14,030 nucleotides of DNA from Collinsella sp. (GTDB lineage Bacteria > Actinomycetota > Coriobacteriia > Coriobacteriales > Coriobacteriaceae). The notes beneath the pieces are model-generated. The model made no database searches, was not told the origin of the DNA, and saw only the letters and a list, made by a program, of their open reading frames with translations. A program made the position numbers and the translations under genes. This document shows, piece after piece, positions 1 through 6,307 of the stretch. The stretch is from the NCBI GenBank assembly GCA_019419405.1, contig DYAA01000086.1:1-14030 (forward strand). Direction: 5' to 3'. How positions within the stretch are numbered: the stretch's first letter is position 1; every line of letters starts with the position of its first letter.

Positions 1-586
1 TGTAGGCGGAAAGCACGGGAACCATGAGGTTCATGGCGATGCCGCCGATGATCTTGAGCATAGCGGCAAAGCTGTTGTAGTCAGACGCCGTCGAATCGAA
101 GGACGTGATGCCCCACAGGAACGAAACGGCGGTCAGGACACCACCGGCGACGACGAAGACCAGCATGTGGCTGACGCCGTTCATGAGGTGCTTGTAGATG
201 ATGTGGCCGATGGACTCCTTCTCCTCGACCTCATCCTCGACATCGGCAGCAGCCGCAACCGAGTCGTCACCCTTGGCGGCGAGCGCGCGGTCGATCAGCT
301 TACCGGCTGCCTCAACGGACAGGGCCTTGGAAACACCAACGGAAACCATGCGCTTGCCGGCGAAACGCTCCGCCTGGACATCCTTATCGGCTGCGACGAC
401 GACGGCCTTGGCACCGGCGATCTCGCTCTTGGTGAGCTCGTTCTCGACACCGACCTGGCCATGGGTCTCAACCTTAATGGTCAGACCTCGCTCGGCAGCT
501 GCCTTCTCCAGCGCCTCCTTCGCCATGAAGGTGTGCGCGATGCCGGTCGGGCAACCGGTAGCGGCGATGATGTCAAACTTAGCCAT
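1..586 (-). CDS. fruA: PTS fructose-family permease, EIIB-EIIC, 5' part
   Basis: This is the N-terminal 195 residues of a membrane sugar permease of the phosphotransferase system, which phosphorylates a sugar (probably fructose or a relative) as it enters the cell. The gene runs off the left edge, so its C-terminus and any EIIA domain are not visible. Residues 1 to about 100 form the EIIB domain. They start MAKFDIIAATGCPTG, and Cys12 is the expected phosphocysteine. An acidic linker follows (about 110-124). The EIIC domain then begins at about 125 with the family motif LMNGVSHML and a hydrophobic segment at about 140-160. The ATG at 584-586 has a strong Shine-Dalgarno sequence, AGAAGGAGG, just upstream. 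The divergent RpiR-type gene is its likely regulator, by position only. The substrate is inferred from the domain family and could be another ketose or a sugar alcohol. Confidence 0.9.
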   Translation of the reverse strand, partial: MAKFDIIAATGCPTGIAHTFMAKEALEKAAAERGLTIKVETHGQVGVENELTKSEIAGAKAVVVAADKDVQAERFAGKRMVSVGVSKALSVEAAGKLIDRALAAKGDDSVAAAADVEDEVEEKESIGHIIYKHLMNGVSHMLVFVVAGGVLTAVSFLWGITSFDSTASDYNSFAAMLKIIGGIAMNLMVPVLSAY

Positions 587-608
587 GTGTCCCTCCTTCT
601 TGAGTACT

Positions 609-647
609 GCGCCCGCAGGCGCTCCCCTACACGCGCATCCTTGCGCG
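609..647 (-). other. Two small hairpins in the permease leader
   Basis: Two perfect short inverted repeats lie side by side in the untranslated leader of the permease gene. One has arms at 609-613 and 618-622 around a 4-base loop. The other has arms at 632-637 and 642-647, and its loop reads AGGA on the transcript strand. They could affect mRNA stability, or they may be chance in GC-rich DNA. Neither covers the real ribosome binding site at about 591-599. Confidence 0.3.
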
Positions 648-713
648 CTTTTCCACAACTGAAAGATACCAACCTACCGTCCACGTGAGAAGAGACAAGG
701 CGCAATTCTCCGG

Positions 714-742
714 TGAAAGGTTCTTTCATAACCGTAAACGGT
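714..742. promoter_or_regulatory. Candidate operator: two adjacent inverted repeats
   Basis: Two inverted repeats lie in the gap between the permease and the RpiR-type regulator. TGAAAG-GTT-CTTTCA (714-728) is a perfect 6-bp repeat with a 3-base centre. ACCGT-AA-ACGGT (731-742) is a perfect 5-bp repeat with a 2-base centre. Further copies of the half-site TGAAAG occur at 660-665 and 746-751, the latter 32 bases (about three helical turns) from the one at 714. Dimeric regulators bind such symmetric sites. That the site belongs to the neighbouring RpiR-type protein is an inference from position. Confidence 0.45.
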
Positions 743-749
743 AAGTGAA

Positions 750-777
750 AGTTTACCATCAACACTTGAAACGGCAA
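750..777 (-). promoter_or_regulatory. Candidate permease promoter
   Basis: Reading leftward, TTGCCG (772-777) and TAAACT (750-755) are separated by 16 bases, each matching four of six consensus positions for the main sigma factor. Transcription would start at about 743, so the inverted repeats at 714-742 would lie at the very start of the transcript. A repressor could block transcription there. The match is moderate and there is no experimental support. Confidence 0.35.
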
Positions 778-804
778 GGTGTATCTTGTAATTGAAAATG
801 TCCG

Positions 805-810
805 TATACT
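805..810 (+). promoter_or_regulatory. Candidate -10 box of the rpiR-type gene
   Basis: TATACT is a good -10 hexamer, but no convincing -35 box is visible at 15-18 bases upstream. It implies a start of transcription at about 817. That leaves a leader of about 42 bases before the chosen ATG at 859, and it argues against the upstream in-frame ATG at 811 as the translation start. Confidence 0.4.
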
Positions 811-858
811 ATGGCATTGCAAATCAAGTTAGATTTTCATGCCAACCAGGAGCCATCC

Positions 859-1716
859 ATGACCGATAGTAGCAAGAGCGCACTTTCCCTCATTAGTACC
901 CACCAGGGATACAGTGAGTCCGAGCAGCGCATTGTCGACTATATATTGGAGCACCAGTCCGAGGCGCCGCGCCTGACGGCCGCCCAGCTCTCACGAGCCG
1001 CCGCAACGTCCGAGGCGACGGTTTCGCGCTTTTGCCGCAAGCTGGGCTTTGGCAGCTTCCGCAGCTTTCAGTTTTCGTTGGCGAGGGATTTGGAAAGCCA
1101 GCGCAACGAGGGCCTGACTGACGAGGTCTCGCTCGACAATATGGAGCAGAGCCTCAAGAACATCCTGGCTGCTAAGGTGAGCGAGCTTAATGCGACCATC
1201 GACGGGATCGACCACGATACGTTGGCGGCTGTTGTGCATGCCCTTAAGCATGCAGGGGTTATTGAGTTTGCGGCTGTGGGCAATACGAACGCGGTCGCGC
1301 TCGATGCGACGTTTAAGTTTTCGCAGCTGGGCCTGCGCTGCATGGCAAGCACCATTAGCGAGACATCTATCGGCTTTGCGCTCACGTTGCGCCCGGGTGA
1401 CGTCATCGTGCTCATCTCAAACTCCGGCAAGTCGCGCCGACTGAATCGCATGGCAAAAGCGGCTCGCGACTGCGGTGCCACCGTAGTCGTCATCAGCAGC
1501 GACAGCAAGTCTCCACTCGCGCGCCTGGCAGACTACACTTTTAATACCGTCAACCATGAAGCGCTGCTGACGACGGGTGACTTTGCGTTCTCCAAGATCA
1601 GCGCCACGATGATCATCGAAGTCATCTACAACTTCCTGCTGCCCGAAATCGAGGACGCCCGAGAGCACATCAGCTACTACGAGGAGCTCATCCAACCGGA
1701 TAAGGTCGTAGAGTAA
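859..1716 (+). CDS. RpiR/MurR family transcriptional regulator (HTH + SIS)
   Basis: This is a 285-residue DNA-binding regulator that senses a phosphorylated sugar through a SIS domain. Residues 1-77 are the RpiR-type helix-turn-helix domain, with the family signature SEATVSRFCRKLGF at 51-64. Residues about 125-255 are the sugar-isomerase (SIS) fold, with the phosphosugar-loop motif SNSG at 187-190. The length is normal for the family. The ATG at 859 is chosen over the in-frame ATG at 811. It has AGGAG (848-852) six bases upstream, and family members begin about here, while the upstream ATG lies at the predicted transcription start and has no ribosome binding site. Being divergent from a PTS permease fits control of sugar uptake. 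Which sugar phosphate it binds, and whether it represses or activates, cannot be seen. Confidence 0.88.
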   Translation: MTDSSKSALSLISTHQGYSESEQRIVDYILEHQSEAPRLTAAQLSRAAATSEATVSRFCRKLGFGSFRSFQFSLARDLESQRNEGLTDEVSLDNMEQSLKNILAAKVSELNATIDGIDHDTLAAVVHALKHAGVIEFAAVGNTNAVALDATFKFSQLGLRCMASTISETSIGFALTLRPGDVIVLISNSGKSRRLNRMAKAARDCGATVVVISSDSKSPLARLADYTFNTVNHEALLTTGDFAFSKISATMIIEVIYNFLLPEIEDAREHISYYEELIQPDKVVE

Positions 1717-1724
1717 AACGCGAA

Positions 1725-1756
1725 GTGGGACAAAATTTCAGTCTATTTTGTCCCAC
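1725..1756. terminator. Perfect 12-bp palindrome between convergent genes
   Basis: GTGGGACAAAAT (1725-1736) and ATTTTGTCCCAC (1745-1756) are perfect reverse complements with an 8-base loop. They sit in the 58-base gap between the convergent rpiR-type gene and recN. The likely role is a bidirectional terminator. However, the T-run lies inside the stem rather than after it, so it is not a textbook intrinsic terminator. It could instead be one copy of a dispersed palindromic repeat. Confidence 0.55.
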
Positions 1757-1774
1757 CAACACCGCTGATACGAC

Positions 1775-3403
1775 TTAGCCTCGAGCTTCTTCGAGCATCT
1801 GCTTTGCGTGGGCCAAGCTTGCCTCCGACTGATCACCGCTCAACATGCGGGCGATTTCGGCGGTACGCGCTTCGCCGGTTACCTCGTCCAAATGCGTCTG
1901 AGGAACATCGCCCAATTCCTTGCTGACAACATAATGCTTGTCGGCCATGACGGCGACCTGCGCCAAGTGGGTTACGACAATCACCTGATGCGTAGCGGAG
2001 AGATCTGCCAGCACGCCCGCGAGTGCACGCGCCGTGGAGCCGCCGACACCGGCATCGACCTCGTCAAACACCAGCGTATCGACACCGTCCGCATTACCCA
2101 AGACCACCTTGCTCGCCAGCATAACGCGGCTGAGCTCGCCGCCCGACGCAATGCGGCGCAGGGGTCGCGGCGTCAAGCCAGCACCGCTGCGATACAAAAG
2201 CTCGTAGCTCGAAGGACCCGCCGGCGTCCACTCGGCGCGCGGAAGATCACGCGACTCCCAAACGAGCTCGGCGCCGCCCATCTCCAAGCGTGCCATCTGA
2301 CGACCAACCTCGTGGCAGAAGCGCGGGGCCGCCGTATTGCGAGCGCGCTTAAGCGCCTTGGCAGCGGCAAACAACTCGCGCTCGGCAGCACCAAGTGATT
2401 CACGCGCCTTTTTGATCTGCTCATCGCCATCATCGACCAGGGAAAGGAGCTCTTGCGAGCGGTCGCGCATGGCAAAGACATCGTCCATGGTGGGACCCCA
2501 CTGACGCAACAGGCCCTTGAGGTCGGAATACCGCTCACGCATGCGAGCGAGCTCGCGCGGGTCGAAGGCGACGCCATCGCGATAGGCACGAAGCTCGTTC
2601 GTGCTATCCTCAAGGGAGATACAGGCATCCGAAAGCGCATCGGCAATGTCGCCCAGTTTGCGATCGACGGTAGCCATACGGGAAAGCTCTGCCACGGCGC
2701 TGTTCACGACATCGAGCGCTCCCCCTTCGGCGGCAAGTGATGCATGGGCATCGTTAGCCGTGGCAACCAGTACCTCGGCATGTTCGGAGCGCGGCAGCAG
2801 TTCCTCGAGTTCCTCATACTCGCCCGGCTTGGGGTCGACCTCGCCGATGCGCTCGAGGGCAAAGCGCGCCTCCTCGACGCGACTCCCCTGCGCGCGTGAG
2901 GCTTCCTCCACACGGCGAAGCTCCTTGGCGGCGACACGCGAAGCCTTAAAACAGGCGCGATACTTCTCGAGCGCCTCAAGCGCTGCGCGCCCAGCCCAGG
3001 CATCGACCATGGCAACGTGATGCGCCGGATCGAGGAGGCGCTGGTGCTCGTGCTGACCGCAAAGATCCATCATCACGCCGACGCGCTCGGAAAGCTCGCG
3101 CACGCTGGCGATGCGGCCGTCAATCTTGACGCGGCTGCGACCCTCGGCAGAAAGGCTGCGCTGCACGGTAAAGCCCTCCGTGTCGTGCGGGCCGTCGAAC
3201 AAGCGCGCCTCGACGCTCGCCAGCGCCTCTCCCTCGCGCACGGTCGAAGAATCCGCGCGCTCGCCCAAAATGAGCTTGAGCGCCGAGAGCAGCGCGGTCT
3301 TGCCGGCACCGGTCTCGCCAGTCAAAACCGTTAGGCCCGCACTCGGCACCAGCGTCGCCTCGCGAATGAGTGCAATGTTGGAAACCTGCAGCTCATCGAT
3401 CAT
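1775..3403 (-). CDS. recN: DNA repair protein RecN
   Basis: RecN is a 542-residue SMC-like ATPase that acts early in double-strand break repair, holding DNA together for RecA-dependent recombination in the cytoplasm. The N-terminal half-ATPase starts MIDELQVSNIALI and has the Walker A motif GETGAGKT (29-36) and the Q-loop region DLCGQHEHQRLLD. A long, charged, helical middle follows that would form the coiled coil. The C-terminal half carries the ABC signature ASGGELSRVMLA and the Walker B motif LVFDEVDAGVGG. Length and motif order are normal. The last Walker A residue is Thr, where most RecN proteins have Ser; this is a mild change. The ATG at 3401-3403 overlaps the end of nadK by 11 bases and has a GGAG ribosome binding site inside nadK, so translation is probably coupled. 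It is the last gene of the efp block. Confidence 0.95.
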   Translation of the reverse strand: MIDELQVSNIALIREATLVPSAGLTVLTGETGAGKTALLSALKLILGERADSSTVREGEALASVEARLFDGPHDTEGFTVQRSLSAEGRSRVKIDGRIASVRELSERVGVMMDLCGQHEHQRLLDPAHHVAMVDAWAGRAALEALEKYRACFKASRVAAKELRRVEEASRAQGSRVEEARFALERIGEVDPKPGEYEELEELLPRSEHAEVLVATANDAHASLAAEGGALDVVNSAVAELSRMATVDRKLGDIADALSDACISLEDSTNELRAYRDGVAFDPRELARMRERYSDLKGLLRQWGPTMDDVFAMRDRSQELLSLVDDGDEQIKKARESLGAAERELFAAAKALKRARNTAAPRFCHEVGRQMARLEMGGAELVWESRDLPRAEWTPAGPSSYELLYRSGAGLTPRPLRRIASGGELSRVMLASKVVLGNADGVDTLVFDEVDAGVGGSTARALAGVLADLSATHQVIVVTHLAQVAVMADKHYVVSKELGDVPQTHLDEVTGEARTAEIARMLSGDQSEASLAHAKQMLEEARG

Positions 3404-4253
3404 GACGCACTCCGTAGAACACGCGGCTCACGGAGCTATAGAAGCTCTCGGGACCGTAATCGAGAAGCAGCACATCTCCGGGACCGCGACGCACCGCCAC
3501 GCTCTCAACGGTGCCATCGCAGGTAATAAACTGTCCATCGATAGCGATCGCCGGAACACTCGGACGGTCATCAGACATAAAGATCTCGACGACATCACTC
3601 GGCGAGGTCAAAAAAGCGCGAGCCTGAATGGTATGCGGGGCGATGGGCACACAGACCATACCCGTGTAATCGGGGCTGACAATGGGACCGCCGGCGGAAA
3701 GCGCATAGCCGGTGGAGCCGGTCGCCGTCGAAACGACGACACCGTCGCCGCGCAGGCGATCGATATGATGGCCGGACACCGTGATGTCAAACTCAACCAT
3801 ATCGGACAGGGGGCCGCGCGTAAGTGCCATATCGTTGAGGGCAAACGTGCGCACGACATCCTTCGTGCCATCGTCGCGCACGGACACGATATCCGCGGCG
3901 ATGGTGGCGCGGCGGCTCACGTGCAGCTCACCGGACAGAGCATCGCTCACGACCTGCAGAATGTCGCGCTCCTCGGGGCTCGCAGCAGTTAAAAAGCCCA
4001 GGTGACCATAGGAAAGACCAAGGATAGGAATCTCGCGATGGTTGAGGATGCGGGCAGCGCGCAGCAACGTACCGTCGCCGCCGAGCGTAATGACCAGATC
4101 TGAGCCATCAATATCAGGCGTGCTTTGAATCTTCGATCGCTGGTCGGCAGCCCATGCGACCTCGTAGCCCTGGCGCGAAAGCCAAAGCTCGAGCATCAGG
4201 CCGCTCTCGACCGCCTCTTGCTTGTAGTAATTGGGAACCAGAAAGACCTTCAT
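3393..4253 (-). CDS. nadK: NAD kinase
   Basis: This cytoplasmic enzyme phosphorylates NAD to NADP using ATP or polyphosphate and is the only route to NADP in most bacteria. The 286-residue protein has the catalytic GGDGT motif (58-62), the conserved Asn of the NE/D motif as LND (139-141), and the NAD-binding stretch with key residues DGVVVSTATGSTGY at 170-183. The segment GLSYGHLGFLT (79-89) stands where the family usually has a GxNxGxLGFL pattern, so the usual Asn is replaced by Ser. The start ATG overlaps the tlyA stop by four bases (ATGA), and the 3' end overlaps recN. The order tlyA-nadK-recN is a common bacterial cluster. Confidence 0.95.
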   Translation of the reverse strand: MKVFLVPNYYKQEAVESGLMLELWLSRQGYEVAWAADQRSKIQSTPDIDGSDLVITLGGDGTLLRAARILNHREIPILGLSYGHLGFLTAASPEERDILQVVSDALSGELHVSRRATIAADIVSVRDDGTKDVVRTFALNDMALTRGPLSDMVEFDITVSGHHIDRLRGDGVVVSTATGSTGYALSAGGPIVSPDYTGMVCVPIAPHTIQARAFLTSPSDVVEIFMSDDRPSVPAIAIDGQFITCDGTVESVAVRRGPGDVLLLDYGPESFYSSVSRVFYGVRHDR

Positions 4254-5052
4254 AGCGTTGCAGCTTTCTCGCTCAAAGCCGATACCTGGGATTGCAGCTC
4301 ATCGTCGGTGCGTACACCAGGGGCAAACCTTGTGCCGTACAGGAAAAACTCAACGTTGCCCTTAGCGCCATGGATGGGCGACACGCACACGTCAAGCGGG
4401 AACAGGCCCTTGGCGGCAAAAAGCTCAATCGCCGCCACGAGCGTATCGCGGCGGACGGCGGGGTCGGTCACGATACCGCGCTCGCCCACCAGCGCAGCCG
4501 GCGCCTCAAACTGGGGCTTTACGAGCGTGCAGAACGAACCCGAAGGCTTCAGGCACGCCAGCACGGCGTCGATGATATTCGCGATGCCGGTAAACGAGAC
4601 ATCACATACAGCCGGTCGATGGCACCGGCATAGCCAAGCTCAGGCAGCTGCGTCACGTTTGTGCGCTCATGCAGCGTCACGCGATCATCCTGACGCAACG
4701 ACCAATCGAACTGGGCGCGACCCACGTCCACCGAGACAACGGTCGCAGCTCCGCGCTTGAGCAGGCAATCGGTAAAGCCGCCGGTAGAGCAGCCCACATC
4801 CAGACAGCTAAGGCCCGTCGGATTGATGCCAAACGCATCAAGCGCGCCTTCGAGCTTAAGACCGCCGCGGCCAACATAGGGAATGCGCCCCTTCACGTGC
4901 AGTGGCAGACCCGGAATCACCTTAAGGCCCGGCGAAGTCAAGCGCTCGCCGCCACTCGAGACCAATCCGGCCATAAGAGTGCGAAGGGCATCCGCGCGAT
5001 CGGCGCAGATGCCCTGTGAAATCAGTTCGTCATCAAGACGCACGCGTTTCAT
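4250..5052 (-). pseudogene. tlyA: TlyA family rRNA 2'-O-methyltransferase, frameshifted
   Basis: TlyA methylates the ribose of cytidines in 16S and 23S rRNA and is sometimes labelled hemolysin A. The first part, from the ATG at 5050-5052, has the S4 RNA-binding domain (RVRLDDELISQGI), the motif YVGRGGLKLEGAL and the SAM-binding motif DVGCSTGGFTD. It runs in frame only to about 4615. The remaining part (CDVSFTGIANII, then LKPSGSF, LVKPQFEAPAAL) is in the -1 frame. Inserting one base between 4613 and 4614 gives D-L-A-V-C-D-V-S-F, the expected family sequence, and a total of about 267 residues, the normal length. As read, the first frame ends at 4549 after some 19 foreign residues, so the product would be inactive. 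The cause is either a real mutation or a sequencing error. ATG 5059-5061 and TTG 5062-5064 are alternative starts; none has a clear ribosome binding site. Confidence 0.88.
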
Positions 5053-5087
5053 GAATGCCATCAACCATTCGTATCCGGAGATGCGGC

Positions 5088-5327
5088 CTAGCTATCCTGG
5101 GATTCGTTTGCCGCATCCTCATCGTATTCCTGCTCGAGCTTATCGGCCTCACGCGGCGTCAGCTCAAACTTGTCGACCATATCGACCGCGCGGGAGCCCA
5201 GCTCAATCGCTTCGTCAAACAGATCAAGTGAACGCTCCAAGGACGTATCCTTGGAGCGAACGGTAGCGATGATCTGGTCCAGACGGTCCGAAATCTCGTC
5301 AAAGTTGCGGACAGAACTCTCTGGCAT
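5088..5327 (-). CDS. xseB: Exodeoxyribonuclease VII small subunit
   Basis: This 79-residue protein is the small subunit of exonuclease VII, which degrades single-stranded DNA when bound in several copies to the large subunit XseA. The family pattern is clear: an N-terminal helix (NFDEISDRLDQIIATV), then the SLERSLDLFDEAIELG segment (29-44), then a second helix and a short acidic tail. The start ATG is two bases after the nusB stop, with GAGGAG overlapping the nusB end, so translation is likely coupled. The large-subunit gene xseA is often next door but is absent here: nusB lies directly upstream and tlyA directly downstream. A strong hairpin lies inside the coding sequence and is listed separately. 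Confidence 0.9.
   Translation of the reverse strand: MPESSVRNFDEISDRLDQIIATVRSKDTSLERSLDLFDEAIELGSRAVDMVDKFELTPREADKLEQEYDEDAANESQDS
5233..5258 (-). other. Perfect 11-bp hairpin inside xseB
   Basis: CGCTCCAAGGA (5233-5243) and TCCTTGGAGCG (5248-5258) are exact reverse complements around the 4-base loop CGTA. The hairpin covers codons 24-32 of xseB (residues R-S-K-D-T-S-L-E-R). A stem this long and this perfect is rare by chance inside a gene. It could pause ribosomes or RNase, or act as a partial terminator or processing site between nusB/xseB and tlyA-nadK-recN. No T-run follows it, so a simple intrinsic terminator is unlikely. Confidence 0.5.
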
Positions 5328-5329
5328 GG

Positions 5330-5917
5330 CTACTCCTCGACGGAGTCGGCCTCGACGGCCTCAGCAGCGTCCACATCCTCGGCAAGTACACCGGCGGTAG
5401 CCTGAGCGGCAGCGACCTTGGCGGCAGCCTCAGCAGCCTGGGCCTCCTCGCGAGCGCGATCTTCGGCCAGCAGCTCCTGGTACAGGTCCTCACCCGGCAG
5501 CTCCTCGCTGCGAGCGATCTTGCCCAGCACGCCGTTGACGAACGACGCGGACTGGTCGGTCCCATAGGCCTTGGCAAGCTCAACGGCCTCGTTGATCACG
5601 ATGGCGTCCGAGACCTCTTCGTCGGTAAGGAAGCGCATCTCGTAGACAGCGATACGCAGCAGATTGCGGTCGGCGCCGGGCATGCGCATAAGATCCCAGT
5701 TCTTGGCAACGGAGCGCAGAGCGCAGTCAATGCGATCGATATGCTCGTAGGCACCGCGGCACAGCTCCAGCGCATAGGGGTCGAGGGGGCCCTTCGAGAT
5801 CAGGAAATCGCCCTCGAGGACGCGCTCGAGCGGGCTGTCCGTGGCCTCGGCCTGAAACAGCAGCTGCAGCGCCTGACTGCGGGCAAGCGTACGCCCGCGA
5901 TAAACCTTAAGGCTCAA
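5330..5917 (-). CDS. nusB: Transcription antitermination factor NusB
   Basis: NusB binds boxA RNA together with ribosomal protein S10 (NusE) and supports antitermination of rRNA operons. Residues 1 to about 138 are the all-helical NusB fold. Family segments visible are RTLARSQALQLLFQAE near the start, DRNLLRIAVYEM in the middle, and INEAVELAKAYGTDQSASFVNGVLGKIA at its end (as consecutive motifs). A tail of about 57 residues follows, rich in Ala, Glu and Asp and probably disordered; common NusB proteins are about 140 residues and lack it. The start is TTG at 5915-5917, supported by AAGGAG six bases upstream, which overlaps the stop of the preceding gene. xseB follows two bases after the stop. 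Confidence 0.93.
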   Translation of the reverse strand: MSLKVYRGRTLARSQALQLLFQAEATDSPLERVLEGDFLISKGPLDPYALELCRGAYEHIDRIDCALRSVAKNWDLMRMPGADRNLLRIAVYEMRFLTDEEVSDAIVINEAVELAKAYGTDQSASFVNGVLGKIARSEELPGEDLYQELLAEDRAREEAQAAEAAAKVAAAQATAGVLAEDVDAAEAVEADSVEE

Positions 5918-5920
5918 AGG

Positions 5921-6283
5921 TTACTCCTTGGGGAAAACGAGGCCGTCGATGCAAACGTCAACGCGCTCGACCTCAACGCCCACCTGGGCATCGATGGCAG
6001 CGACCACGGCAGCGCGAACGGCCTCGGCGAGTTTCTTGAACGGATAGCCAAAGAACACCACGACACGCACGGTGAGTGCGAGCTTGTCGCCGACAACCTC
6101 GGCCTCGACCGCCGGCTCGGAAGCCGGGGCCTTGGACGAGAGCATCATGGAGACAAGGTTGGTGGCAAGGTCCTTGACGCCAACGGAGGCGATGCCCTCG
6201 ACATCGGACACGGCGCGCGAGACGATGGCGGTCAGAACATCGGGCGAAATGCCGATGCCGTCAATCTTGATTTCCTGGGGCAT
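5921..6283 (-). CDS. Asp23/Gls24 family envelope stress protein
   Basis: This small protein of 120 residues belongs to the Asp23/Gls24 family (DUF322, YloU-like). In Gram-positive bacteria such proteins sit at the membrane and are linked to alkaline or envelope stress; the molecular activity is not well known. The visible family pattern is an N-terminal beta-alpha part (IGISPDVLTAIVSRAVSDVEGIASVGV), then strands (KLALTVRVVVFFGYP) and a long helix, ending in VERVDVCIDGLVF. No signal peptide or membrane segment is seen. The ATG has AGGAGG close upstream. The order efp, this gene, nusB is common in Firmicutes and Coriobacteriia, so a YloU-type housekeeping role is more likely than a stress-only paralog. 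Confidence 0.88.
   Translation of the reverse strand: MPQEIKIDGIGISPDVLTAIVSRAVSDVEGIASVGVKDLATNLVSMMLSSKAPASEPAVEAEVVGDKLALTVRVVVFFGYPFKKLAEAVRAAVVAAIDAQVGVEVERVDVCIDGLVFPKE
5924..5929 (-). promoter_or_regulatory. Ribosome binding site fixing the nusB TTG start
   Basis: AAGGAG on the minus strand lies six bases before TTG 5917 and sits on the last codons of the upstream Asp23-family gene. No ATG lies at this point in frame, so this site is the main argument for the TTG start and suggests translational coupling. Confidence 0.6.
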
Positions 6284-6307
6284 GAGTCCTCCTAGAAGAG
6301 TTGGTTG

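Noticed and set aside
811..858. Upstream in-frame ATG for the RpiR-type regulator
   Set aside because: It lies directly after the TATACT box, has no ribosome binding site, and would add 16 residues not typical of the family; ATG 859 has AGGAG at good spacing.
1235..1254. 7-bp inverted repeat TGCATGC / GCATGCA inside the rpiR-type gene
   Set aside because: It is short, lies within coding sequence and has no T-tract or operon context, so chance is likely.
4605..4622. Programmed -1 frameshift in tlyA
   Set aside because: No slippery heptamer or obvious downstream stimulator is seen, and a single missing base restores the family sequence exactly; an indel or sequencing error is simpler.
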